This document shows positions 26,930 through 35,619 of a stretch of 64,000 nt of DNA, piece by piece. This DNA is from Rheinheimera sp. 4Y26 (GTDB taxonomy: Bacteria; Pseudomonadota; Gammaproteobacteria; Enterobacterales; Alteromonadaceae). The position numbers were made by a program, and so were the translations under genes. Positions within the stretch are counted from its first letter, which is position 1. Every line of letters begins with the position of its first letter. The notes under the pieces are model-generated. The model was given only the letters and a program-made list of their open reading frames with translations. It was not told the DNA's origin and did no database searches. Location: the NCBI RefSeq assembly GCF_025245835.1, contig NZ_JAOBWS010000003.1, positions 1 through 64,000 of the forward strand, in the 5' to 3' direction.

Positions 26930-27861
26930 TGCTGCACGCCTTTTTAAAAGTGGCAGGTCAGCTGCTTGGTCGCGGCAAGCTTTCTATTCTGATTTACCAT
27001 CAGGTAGTACCAACACGGGACCCAATCCGCCCCAGTGAACCAACGGCTGCAGAATTTGACTGGCAAATGCAGCTATTGGCGCGTTATTTTACGCCGCTGT
27101 CGCTTGACGAAGCCGTGCAGCGTTTGGCTTCAGGTACACTGCCTGCCAACGCGGTTTGTGTCACTTTTGATGATGGTTACCTGAATAACCTGACAGTGGC
27201 ACAACCTATTCTGGCCAGATATAACATTCCAGCCACTGTGTATGTGGCGACAGCGTTTCGAAATGGCGACAATATGTGGAATGACCGCATTCAGGATTTA
27301 TGCGCCGACCCAAACCGCTTTGTGCTTAAAACCAGCGAAGCTGAAATTCAGCTTGGCGACTGGCCAAGCCGGATAACCGCGGCGCAACAGTTATTAAAAA
27401 AACTGAAATATTTGCCAGTGGCCGAACGGCTGCAGGCTGTGGATGAGCTGTACAGGCTTAATCAGGCGGATGAATACGCGCCACGTATGATGAACGACAG
27501 TCAGCTGCAACAGCTGTCCGCTTTGGGGGTCACTATTGGCGCTCATACCCATAACCACCCTATTTTAAAAAGTCTGGATGCCAAAGCCCAACAGGCAGAA
27601 ATTGAGCAAAGCAAAACTTTGCTTGAACAAATTCTGCACAAGCCAATTGAGCATTTTGCCTACCCCAATGGCGTGGAAGGCCGTGATTTTGATGATGTGG
27701 CAGTGCAATGGGTGGCAGCAGCTGGTTTTAAGTCAGCCGTGATGACCAACTGGGGTTATTCCACAGCCGCAACATCTCCGCTGCGTTTAAAGCGGTTTAC
27801 GCCCTGGGATCAACATCCGCTGAAATTTCATCTTCGTTTGATAAAACAACTAATGTCATAG
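26929..27861 (+). CDS. Second polysaccharide deacetylase
   Basis: A 310-residue NodB-fold protein. CVTFDDGYLNN (Asp81, Asp82) and GAHTHNHP (His206, His208/210) supply the catalytic base and metal ligands. HFAYPNGVEGRDF is the later conserved segment. I start at the ATG that overlaps the preceding TGA; an open frame from 26875 is out of family at its N-terminus. It is distinct from the XrtA-specific deacetylase at 7949 and probably deacetylates a different sugar or works on exported polymer. No signal peptide is clear. Confidence 0.88.
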   Translation: MLHAFLKVAGQLLGRGKLSILIYHQVVPTRDPIRPSEPTAAEFDWQMQLLARYFTPLSLDEAVQRLASGTLPANAVCVTFDDGYLNNLTVAQPILARYNIPATVYVATAFRNGDNMWNDRIQDLCADPNRFVLKTSEAEIQLGDWPSRITAAQQLLKKLKYLPVAERLQAVDELYRLNQADEYAPRMMNDSQLQQLSALGVTIGAHTHNHPILKSLDAKAQQAEIEQSKTLLEQILHKPIEHFAYPNGVEGRDFDDVAVQWVAAAGFKSAVMTNWGYSTAATSPLRLKRFTPWDQHPLKFHLRLIKQLMS

Positions 27862-27869
27862 GAAAGAAC

Positions 27870-29015
27870 ATGCAAGCAAAGAAAAATGCTGCGGTATTAA
27901 TCATTGGGCTTTGTAGTCATGGCCTTGCGATGGCTCGGGCACTTCATAAGGAAAATGTAGTTGTTTATGCAGTTGAAAAAAATATGTCTCTGCCAGGAGT
28001 ACAAACAAACTGCGTTGAAAAAGTTTTTCAGGTTGATAGTTTCGAAGATACCTATCTTAAAAATGCGCTGATCACTATACGTAACACGTTAAGTCAGTGG
28101 AAGGATATAGTATTGATGCCAACCAATGATAATCATGTGAAGTTTGTAGGTAGTCATATTCAGGAAATCTGTCAGCATTATTTAGTCAGCTGGGCCAATT
28201 GCCACGAAAACATTCTAAAACTGCAAAAGAAAGAGGAGCTTGAAGCTGCTTCTGCTAACAGCGGCTTAAATTACCCGCGCTCTTATCTTATTTCATCGGC
28301 AGCTGAAAATCTTTCTGCCCTTGATGAATTCAGATACCCATTAATTATTAAACCTGCAAAGCCACTTTCATCATTCAAAACAGAAATGATAAAAAACCCA
28401 TCTGCTCTAAAAGAGGCGTTGCTCAGGTTCCAAAAGGATCTGCCTATCCTCGCTCAGGAGTTTATTGCAGGCTCGGACTCAAGTATCTATTTTGCCGAGA
28501 TGCTCTTGCAAAATGGCGAAGTGATTCAGATAAACACCGGCAGAAAACTACGTTCATATCCACCGGAAAGAGGCCAGGCAACGATTGCTGAACTTTATGA
28601 TGACGCCAAAGTTGCACAGTTAGCCACGCAGTTTGTTGAGCCTTTTGCATTAAACGGCCCTATAGCTCTTGAACTTAAAAAAGATCAACATGGTGAATAC
28701 TGGGTTATTGAACCTACAGTGGGCCGCACTGAGTTCTTAGTGCAAATTATTATTGCAGCCGGAGTAAATCAGCCTTATCAGGAGTTTATGCTTGCAATTG
28801 GGGAACAGGTACCCAGGTATACAACCATCACCCCTACCATTTGGTTTGATAACGAACGTGAACCACTTTCGTTTTTGGAATTGTGCTGGAAACAAAAAAC
28901 GCTGACTCCTTATCAGAAAAAGCCAACATTCACTTATTTTGACAAAAGGGATTTAAAACCATTCGTTTACGCACTGGCAGCACTCGCTAAACGAGTATTG
29001 TTGCAGAGAGCCTGA
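27870..29015 (+). CDS. ATP-grasp domain protein
   Basis: A 381-residue protein of the ATP-grasp superfamily (carbamoyl-phosphate-synthase-like). The N-terminal Rossmann-like segment is AAVLIIGLCSHGLAMARAL. The ATP-binding lysine region is YPLIIKPAKPLSSFK, with a later GPIALELKKDQHGEYWVIEPTVG carrying the metal-binding acidic residues. Such enzymes ligate a carboxylate to an amine through an acylphosphate. Between an asparagine-synthase-like gene and a GNAT/FemAB-like gene it may attach an amino acid to a uronic acid or aminosugar. The gene is AT-rich compared with its upstream neighbour. Confidence 0.83.
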   Translation: MQAKKNAAVLIIGLCSHGLAMARALHKENVVVYAVEKNMSLPGVQTNCVEKVFQVDSFEDTYLKNALITIRNTLSQWKDIVLMPTNDNHVKFVGSHIQEICQHYLVSWANCHENILKLQKKEELEAASANSGLNYPRSYLISSAAENLSALDEFRYPLIIKPAKPLSSFKTEMIKNPSALKEALLRFQKDLPILAQEFIAGSDSSIYFAEMLLQNGEVIQINTGRKLRSYPPERGQATIAELYDDAKVAQLATQFVEPFALNGPIALELKKDQHGEYWVIEPTVGRTEFLVQIIIAAGVNQPYQEFMLAIGEQVPRYTTITPTIWFDNEREPLSFLELCWKQKTLTPYQKKPTFTYFDKRDLKPFVYALAALAKRVLLQRA

Positions 29016-29016
29016 C

Positions 29017-30090
29017 ATGCTGGTAAATGTGGCAGATTGTGATGTTCATATTGTCCCGCTGAATAGACTGAATTCCAGCCAAATTTTTTGGCTGGAATCA
29101 CATAAAAAACATGAGGTGTTTGGCGCACTCAGCTGGTTTCAGAATATTACCCGCTTTGAAGTCGAAACAAAAAACCTTCAAAACGACAATTTTTTGATGT
29201 TATTTGTAAAGCAAGGCAATGCAGCAATCCTGGCTGTGCCGCTGTTTTCAAAAAACGGACGTATTTCTCTGATCTCAAATTTTTATACACCAGCACAGTT
29301 TATCTTCTTCGACAGTAGTGTACTGAATGAAGAAACAGCATGGTCGCTTTTCATCCATTTACTACATGACAACAGGCTACAATGGAATAGACTTTATTTG
29401 CCTGAGATGAGCAGCTCACAACTAGAAACTATTCAGTCTGCATCTGATAAATTTTCCGGCGCATTGTACTTTATCGAACACACCAAAAACTATTCTGTCG
29501 AATTTGACAACTTCCAGGCCTATTGGCAGCAACGCCCTTCGATAATCAAGAACACAATAAGCCGGAAATATAAGCAGCTGAAAAAACGTGCTTATACCGT
29601 GGTGATTAAAAGCAATATTGATGCAAAGGACAGAGAAGACTACTGGGCTGTTTATGCAAACAGCTGGAAATGTTCGGAACCAAACTGCAATTTTATCAAC
29701 TGGTTGATGACAGAACACTATAAAAATGCTGATGTTTATATTGGTTTTGTTTATATCGACGATATACCGACGGCAGCTCAGCTTTGGATTTTTAATGCAG
29801 GTGTTGCAAGCATTTTTAAGCTTGCACAAGACAAGAAATTTGACCCTTTATCACCCGGCAGCATCCTTACCTACGAAATGATTCAACATGCAGCTAACAA
29901 TCAAATACGCAAAATAGACTTTTTGTTAGGCAGCGATCCTTTTAAAGAACTTTGGATGAACGAAAAATCTCCGATTTATAACGTCGAAATGTTCAATATA
30001 AACACCTTAAGCGGCAAATTATTGTCCCTGCTCCAGAAATTAAAAACCTTCATGAAACTGATACTTCGGAAAGCGTTTCGTCATGATTAG
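29017..30090 (+). CDS. GNAT/FemAB-like acyltransferase
   Basis: A 357-residue protein of the BioF2/CelD-type GNAT fold. The N-terminal half resembles an incomplete GNAT domain. The C-terminal half has YIGFVYIDDIPTAAQLWIF, SIFKLAQDKKFDPLSPGSIL and IRKIDFLLGSDPFKELW, the usual pattern of this group. It starts 1 bp after the ATP-grasp stop, so the two are co-translated. It likely adds an acyl or aminoacyl group to the polysaccharide precursor. The substrate is unknown. The gene is AT-rich. Confidence 0.8.
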   Translation: MLVNVADCDVHIVPLNRLNSSQIFWLESHKKHEVFGALSWFQNITRFEVETKNLQNDNFLMLFVKQGNAAILAVPLFSKNGRISLISNFYTPAQFIFFDSSVLNEETAWSLFIHLLHDNRLQWNRLYLPEMSSSQLETIQSASDKFSGALYFIEHTKNYSVEFDNFQAYWQQRPSIIKNTISRKYKQLKKRAYTVVIKSNIDAKDREDYWAVYANSWKCSEPNCNFINWLMTEHYKNADVYIGFVYIDDIPTAAQLWIFNAGVASIFKLAQDKKFDPLSPGSILTYEMIQHAANNQIRKIDFLLGSDPFKELWMNEKSPIYNVEMFNINTLSGKLLSLLQKLKTFMKLILRKAFRHD

Positions 30091-30898
30091 CACACAATTT
30101 AAACAAATTGATGGCCACAGCTGCTTTACCCACTACTACCAAACAGCTAATCGTTGTGATGTTGTGCTTTTTGTTAGTGCTTTTGCCGAAGAGTCGAATA
30201 AAACCAGGCATCTCCTGAATAAAACAAAAATAATGCTTTACCAACAGGGGATTAGCTGTTTCCATATTGATGTGTTTGGCACAGGTGACAGCGAAGGTGA
30301 TCTATCAGAAGCAACTGCCCAGCAGTGGCGAGCGAATTACAAATCAGCATTCGATTTTTTAGCAGAGGAAGGATTTCGAACAGTTTCATTAATTGCAATT
30401 CGCTATGGCGCCCTACAACTAATTGATTTATTGGCAACAGAAGCCCTACCACTACCGGTAAATAAAATACTGTTATGGCAACCTTATTTGCAAAGCAGCA
30501 CTTTTTTACAGCAGTTTTTCCGCTTAAAAATTGCCGAACAAATGGCAACAGGCAATAAAACAACACAAAAAGAGCTGGAATATCAATTGAGTACAGGTGA
30601 GGTAGTGGAAATTGCCGGTTACCCTATTACACAAAATTTTGTCAGCAGTATTTATGCACTCAAAGATGTAACTGCCCTACCCGCACTTTATCAACAAACG
30701 CCGTTGTTGTGGCTGGAAACCTCCATGTTGCCCAATATCAGTCCGGTTTGTGAAAAAGGTATGGGCTTGTTGTCGCAATATTTTGCCGCAGAGTTTGCGC
30801 AGCTGCAGGGGCCGGCCTGGTGGAATGCCACAGAGCTGGTGCAAAGCCCGGAGCTGATTGCCCGTAGTGTCGAATTTTTAACAGGCAAAACAGCATGA
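30083..30898 (+). CDS. Exosortase A-associated hydrolase 2 (alpha/beta fold, Arg at the elbow)
   Basis: A 271-residue alpha/beta-hydrolase-fold protein. CFHIDVFGTGDSEGD is the oxyanion-side loop. The nucleophile elbow reads AIRYG, with Arg107 where serine is expected, as I recall for the XrtA-associated hydrolase 2 family (TIGR03101). It may therefore not be a classical esterase. It overlaps the GNAT-like gene by 8 bp and the next hydrolase gene by 4 bp. The pair is a regular part of XrtA loci; its role is unknown. Confidence 0.85.
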   Translation: MISTQFKQIDGHSCFTHYYQTANRCDVVLFVSAFAEESNKTRHLLNKTKIMLYQQGISCFHIDVFGTGDSEGDLSEATAQQWRANYKSAFDFLAEEGFRTVSLIAIRYGALQLIDLLATEALPLPVNKILLWQPYLQSSTFLQQFFRLKIAEQMATGNKTTQKELEYQLSTGEVVEIAGYPITQNFVSSIYALKDVTALPALYQQTPLLWLETSMLPNISPVCEKGMGLLSQYFAAEFAQLQGPAWWNATELVQSPELIARSVEFLTGKTA

Positions 30899-31767
30899 CA
30901 GAACAAGCCATTCAATTTCAGAGCCTTTCGCAAACAACACAGCAGCAACAAACTTTGGTGGGCATTTTAAGCCCTGCCGCTGGCAGCACCGGGTTACTCA
31001 TTGTGGTTGGTGGCCCACAATACCGAATTGGCAGCCACCGGCAGTTTGTCAAAATATGCCGCGCAGCTGCAGCGCAAAACATTCCGGCTTTTCGGTTTGA
31101 CGTCAGCGGCATGGGTGACAGCTCAGGCGAGCCAACGCCTTTTTATCAGCAAAGCGCTGATATTCATGCTGCTATCAATCAATTTTTTAGCCTGCAACCC
31201 CAGTTAACTTCTGTGGTGCTCTGGGGCTTATGTGATGGCGCCAGCGCAATTTTACTGGCTCTGAGGCAACAACCAGATCCAAGAGTGACCGGACTGGTGT
31301 TATTAAACCCCTGGGTGCGCCAGCAACAAAGTTATGCCAAAACCATGGTGAAACACTATTACCTGAAGCGTTTAACCAACAAAGAGTTCTGGCAAAAATT
31401 ATTCTCCGGCAACTTTAAAGTGCTGCAAAGCGTGAAGTCGTTATGGCAAAACCTGCAACAGGCCAACAGCAAAGCGGTCAGTGTCAGCAATACTCCTGAA
31501 GCAAGTAACGAGCAAAATTACGTGCTGCATATGCAGCAAAGCTGGTCGAAGCTGCAGGCAAAGGTGTGTGTGATCACCAGCGGTGAAGACTTAACAGCAC
31601 AGGAGTTTCTGGATTTATGCCAGCAACAGCCAGAGTGGCAACAGTTACTGCAACAGGCAGAGCACCATCATTTGCCCGGTGCTAACCACACTTTTTCAAC
31701 AGAAGTCTGGCGGCAACAGGTGCAGCAGATAAGTTGTACTTTTGTGTTAAACCAGACAAAAGTTTAA
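30895..31767 (+). CDS. Exosortase A-associated hydrolase 1 (alpha/beta fold, Cys nucleophile)
   Basis: A 290-residue alpha/beta hydrolase. GGPQYRIGSHRQF and FRFDVSGMGDSSGEP are characteristic of the locus family TIGR03100 (from memory). The elbow is GLCDG with Cys113 as presumed nucleophile. A late HHLPGANHTFS segment supplies the catalytic histidine. A Cys elbow suggests acyl-thioester or dienelactone-hydrolase-like chemistry, possibly releasing acyl groups from carrier protein or sugar. It is the last gene of the long plus-strand cluster and ends at a terminator. Confidence 0.88.
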   Translation: MTEQAIQFQSLSQTTQQQQTLVGILSPAAGSTGLLIVVGGPQYRIGSHRQFVKICRAAAAQNIPAFRFDVSGMGDSSGEPTPFYQQSADIHAAINQFFSLQPQLTSVVLWGLCDGASAILLALRQQPDPRVTGLVLLNPWVRQQQSYAKTMVKHYYLKRLTNKEFWQKLFSGNFKVLQSVKSLWQNLQQANSKAVSVSNTPEASNEQNYVLHMQQSWSKLQAKVCVITSGEDLTAQEFLDLCQQQPEWQQLLQQAEHHHLPGANHTFSTEVWRQQVQQISCTFVLNQTKV

Positions 31768-31778
31768 ATAGCAGATAA

Positions 31779-31807
31779 AAAAACAGCATCTGATTGATGC
31801 TGTTTTT
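31779..31807. terminator. Bidirectional terminator between hydrolase 1 and sulfatase genes
   Basis: Inverted repeat AAAAACAGCATC (31779-31790), loop TGATT, GATGCTGTTTTT (31796-31807). The T-run follows the hairpin on both strands. It separates two convergent transcription units. Confidence 0.88.
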
Positions 31808-31850
31808 CACCGGGTGACTTCAAAAGTTTCTTAACAGCCGCGGCTTTGCT

Positions 31851-33836
31851 TCACCTTTTGACAATATCCAGGCTGTTTTGTTGTTGCCGTTGCACCAGCT
31901 CAGATGCCCAGCGCTGCAGCAATAGTGTTGCTCTGTGGGCATCGTCACCTTCCAGTGTGTCATAAGAACTACAGCGCTGCTGCTCGACAAAACACACCAT
32001 TCTGGATTCAAACTTTAAGGTGGTTAAAGTACCTTGTTGTCCAGCCAAACCAATTTGATTGGGTCTTGCCAAGCCCCCCACATACATAAATGGAGGCGCT
32101 GCCACTTGTTGCTGTGGGGTGCCATTAACCAGACCTAAAACAATACTGCGAAAATCACTTAAGCTGACCGGCCCTGGTGGCAGGCTATTCGCTTTGTTAG
32201 ACACCAGAAATGTTGCATTCTGATGGTAATTAATCACATGTCCATGTCCTAAAAACCCTTCGTCATACAATTCTTCACCATGATCTGAAGTGACAAACAA
32301 CAGGGTGTTTTGCCACACCCCCAACTGTTTCAGTTTTGCCACCAAGGCGCCTAACTGTTGGTCTGAATGCGCAACAACGTTCCAATAAGTCTCAGCAACC
32401 AAATCTTTGTTTTTAATTGAAATATCATCGCGTTTTATCGGCTTTTTAATCAGGTTAAGCGCCACATCAGGGTGATGATACGGAAAATGCGGTGACTGAA
32501 AATTAAAATATAAAAACACCGGTTGTTGCCACTGCCGCGCCTCACTGAAGTGACTGTCAAATGCTTTTAACAGATGTTGTTCGTCAACCAGCAAAGAACC
32601 TTTGGCGGCAAAACTGAAAGCACGTTTGTCTTTTAAGGTTTCGGCATCAACATAAATATCGGCATTCTGTTTCATCCGCACCGTGGCAGAAATATCACCA
32701 AAACTTTCCGGCTGACCGGAAAAAACGCCAATTTTGTAGCCATTTTTCTTGAAATCATCAAATAAAGACGGAGATAGCATGTCGGGTAATAACTCTCCGC
32801 TAAACAATGATTTTAACGAATAAGTAGTAAAACCAACATGACTAAAGTTCGGAGACGCCAGACTCCCCCCCTGTACCAGGGCTTCCAGATGAGGCGCCAC
32901 AGGTTTGCCATGGAGCCGCTTGCCAATCACATCACTGCGGGTACTTTCAATAACAACCACAACCACATGGGGAGGTGCAGCTGAAAATTTGTTGTTTACC
33001 GCAAGCGGAGTTAACTTTTCCAACTGCAACTTAGCGTTAAAACCACCAATACTGATACTGTTATCGGCGTGAAGCGCAATGGAATAAGGATAACTATCAC
33101 CATCAAAGGGCGCTTTATCATACAGGTGATGAAACAGGCCATATCCGTCCGCATCAAAATCTGTTGCCGCATTCAGCAATACCGAGCCAGTCTGATAAGC
33201 CAGTGTTTTACTCAAACCATGCTGGGTGTCGCCAGCCACTCTGGGTACCATAAAAGCACAAACAATAAAGGAGGCACTGATTGCAACAACAGGCAATAAC
33301 AACCCCCGCTCCTGTCTTTTGGCACCACTATGCAAGCGTTGTTTTAGCCAACGCCAGCACAGCAGATTGATCAGCAGCATGATGACAATAACAAACAAAC
33401 CGACGGCAACTTCATTAAAAACAAACAGCAGCGCATCAACAACACTACCGCCACCAAGATTTTTCACCAAAGTAAAACTTAGCGCATCACTAAAATAACT
33501 ATGCAGCTGAAACTTAACCGTCAGCAGCAGAATTGTGGTTTGTAGCATCAACAAACTGAAAATAACAGCGGTGGTCCAACGGGGCAGCCGTCTGGTGATA
33601 AAACGGGCAAAACTCCACAGCAAGATGGCGAACAAACCTTGCGCCAGCAAATAGCCCAGTACAAACCAAAGTTGCTCCCCCAGGTTGTCAACAACAATAG
33701 AACTACCAAAACCGCCGGTGAAAACACCAAACTTGCGATTGATTAAAAATATCTCTAAAGCAGAAACAAACAACAGGGTAGTAATAATGATTACATCGTC
33801 AATATGTGAAAAGAACCAGGACTTTATTCTATTCAT
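31851..33836 (-). CDS. Membrane sulfatase/phosphoglycerol-transferase-like enzyme
   Basis: A 661-residue protein. Five hydrophobic segments lie in about residues 15-210, followed by a periplasmic alkaline-phosphatase-superfamily domain. The nucleophile motif is VVVVIESTRSDV with Thr299. The metal sites include FVTSDHGEELYDEGFLGHGH. Thr in place of a Cys/Ser sulfatase signature, together with the membrane anchor, favours an LtaS/EptA-like phospho-substituent transferase over a true sulfatase. It probably adds a charged group to the polymer. It is convergent with the hydrolase genes; a possible promoter lies at 33904-33932. Confidence 0.84.
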   Translation of the reverse strand: MNRIKSWFFSHIDDVIIITTLLFVSALEIFLINRKFGVFTGGFGSSIVVDNLGEQLWFVLGYLLAQGLFAILLWSFARFITRRLPRWTTAVIFSLLMLQTTILLLTVKFQLHSYFSDALSFTLVKNLGGGSVVDALLFVFNEVAVGLFVIVIMLLINLLCWRWLKQRLHSGAKRQERGLLLPVVAISASFIVCAFMVPRVAGDTQHGLSKTLAYQTGSVLLNAATDFDADGYGLFHHLYDKAPFDGDSYPYSIALHADNSISIGGFNAKLQLEKLTPLAVNNKFSAAPPHVVVVVIESTRSDVIGKRLHGKPVAPHLEALVQGGSLASPNFSHVGFTTYSLKSLFSGELLPDMLSPSLFDDFKKNGYKIGVFSGQPESFGDISATVRMKQNADIYVDAETLKDKRAFSFAAKGSLLVDEQHLLKAFDSHFSEARQWQQPVFLYFNFQSPHFPYHHPDVALNLIKKPIKRDDISIKNKDLVAETYWNVVAHSDQQLGALVAKLKQLGVWQNTLLFVTSDHGEELYDEGFLGHGHVINYHQNATFLVSNKANSLPPGPVSLSDFRSIVLGLVNGTPQQQVAAPPFMYVGGLARPNQIGLAGQQGTLTTLKFESRMVCFVEQQRCSSYDTLEGDDAHRATLLLQRWASELVQRQQQNSLDIVKR

Positions 33837-33903
33837 AATCAGGCAACATCCTTAACCGACAAGCCGGATGATGACAGCTTTGCTAAAGGATTAGCAGCTT
33901 AAG

Positions 33904-33932
33904 ATTATTACTACAGGATATAACCAGAACAA
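33904..33932 (-). promoter_or_regulatory. Possible sigma70 promoter of the sulfatase-fold gene
   Basis: On the minus strand TTGTTC (33927-33932) is 17 bp from AATAAT (33904-33909), about 70 bp before the start codon. The -10 is good and the -35 is weak. Confidence 0.3.
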
Positions 33933-34115
33933 CAGGCTAAAAAGCTGTTTCTATTTAAAATACAACCTATCCGCTTGGATATAACAAATGACACCGGCCA
34001 TAAAGATGCCGGCAGATAAAACTATCGCTCATAAATATAAACCAGTAGTGTTGAAATGACAGTTCGCCAGGGCTAATAAATGAAAAACCCGACATAGTTA
34101 CAACCGGTTAATATC

Positions 34116-35189
34116 TTATTTTCTCTTTATTATTCTCAGAAAGTAATATTCAAAATAATACAGAAATACCGACAAGACGAAGGTAATGCTTAAAAAGATA
34201 ACAGTGTAAAAATAAATCATAAACCAGCGCCCGTCAGCCAATGCCCACTCAAACATTGGGGTTCGGCAAAACCCATTCACCAAGAAAATTTGCAATGATA
34301 TTTGACCGATAAAAAGTACTGATTTTTCAATAAAACTGCCTTGAGTCAGGCAATTTTTAAGATAAACAAATAATGCTAAAAACAGCAGTCCGGCAGTGAT
34401 ATGGGTAAACACAAAAAAAGCTTCAAAAAAGTTACCTAACACAAACAGTATCAAACAACAAAGCAACAGGCCTTTGCTTAGTTCAAACTGTGGATTACAG
34501 GCAAGGTAGATGCCAAAACAGATCACGGGTAGATGCGGCAACACTGTGTAATAGATACCAAAAGGCACCAGATCTGCCGAATACCCCGCCAGAATTCCGA
34601 CCGCCGAAATAGCCAGCAGCGCAAGGTTGCCATAACGTTGATGCAGACTGCTCAGTAAAGGAAACAACAGATAAAACTGAAAGATAAAGGGGATAAACCA
34701 CCAGGGACCAACGGGTTCCAGTTCATACCCCGGAATAAAAGACGATAACAACAACAGTTTTAGTGCGATGGCCGGTAGCTCCAGCCTGGCTACACTGAAG
34801 TCATCTTGCAGCAATAACCATAAAACTCTTAAACATAACCAGGCGAGAATAGCCAGCAAAAATGCCGGGTATATTTTTTTCATTCTGGAAACAACAAAAC
34901 GGCCGTAATATTGCTTTGCGTTGTAATGACTTAACGTTAAACCATAAGCACTGATAATAATAAAAACCTGAACACCAAAATGCCCCAGATAAGAAAACAG
35001 CCCCTGAACAATCATCTCCGGGGTTTTATAAAAAATCTCTATAAACTGATCAAAAAAGACCCGTTGATAAGTAAATTCATTTTGGCTTGGGGTTGGAAAC
35101 GAATGCAAAAAATTGTGTAATGCTATCATCAGAATGGCAAAACACTTAAATATCTGCACATCCTTTAATGTCAGCTCACCTGGTTTCAT
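34116..35189 (-). CDS. Acyltransferase-3 family membrane protein (OafA/NodX-like)
   Basis: A 357-residue integral membrane acyltransferase. The early helix has CFAILMIALHNFLHS, placing the catalytic His within the first membrane segment. About ten hydrophobic helices follow, including FGVQVFIIISAYGLTLSHY, the usual second motif region. It probably O-acetylates a sugar of the polymer. The start has AAGGA about 9 bp upstream. About 280 bp separate it from the sulfatase-fold gene downstream; that gap contains a weak GCCGGC-type hairpin near 33990-34012. Confidence 0.88.
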   Translation of the reverse strand: MKPGELTLKDVQIFKCFAILMIALHNFLHSFPTPSQNEFTYQRVFFDQFIEIFYKTPEMIVQGLFSYLGHFGVQVFIIISAYGLTLSHYNAKQYYGRFVVSRMKKIYPAFLLAILAWLCLRVLWLLLQDDFSVARLELPAIALKLLLLSSFIPGYELEPVGPWWFIPFIFQFYLLFPLLSSLHQRYGNLALLAISAVGILAGYSADLVPFGIYYTVLPHLPVICFGIYLACNPQFELSKGLLLCCLILFVLGNFFEAFFVFTHITAGLLFLALFVYLKNCLTQGSFIEKSVLFIGQISLQIFLVNGFCRTPMFEWALADGRWFMIYFYTVIFLSITFVLSVFLYYFEYYFLRIIKRK

Positions 35190-35619
35190 TCTGTATTATC
35201 CTTCAAGCAGTTAAACAGCATCTTTAAATATGCCCATGTTTCACAACGCAAGACGACAAAGCTGTACAACAGTGAACTACCAGTGAGCGAACACAACCAA
35301 CAAAAAAGACCTTTGTCACATAAGCACAAAAATAGAACAAGAAAACATCAACTGGTATGAGTAGCCTGCTTTTGATCATCCAGCCGGCCAAACCAGCTTA
35401 GCGCAAATATAAAAGCGGCAACTGCCAGATAATAATTTATGGCCAATTGTTGTATTGGCACATAGTTATTTCTGTCCGGACTTAATAAAAACTGCAAAGC
35501 ACTAAAGCTTTGATTGTATTTGTAAATATAAGGTACCAACGCCACATCACAAGTTATTCCAGGAATTACTTATTGATTGCAAATCGTCAGTGTCACTCGC
35601 TTTACTCTGCATATTTCTA
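35190..35619 (-). other. 430-bp gap with a possible small or remnant frame
   Basis: Between the acyltransferase and polymerase genes there is one 65-codon frame, 35348-35545, beginning at a GTG. Its product has a single membrane helix (INYYLAVAAFIFALSWFG) and a short polar tail. No ribosome binding site is evident, and the frame stays open for only about eight codons upstream of the GTG before a stop. It could be a tiny membrane protein or the 3' remnant of a longer gene. The rest is AT-rich with no other signal. Confidence 0.3.
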
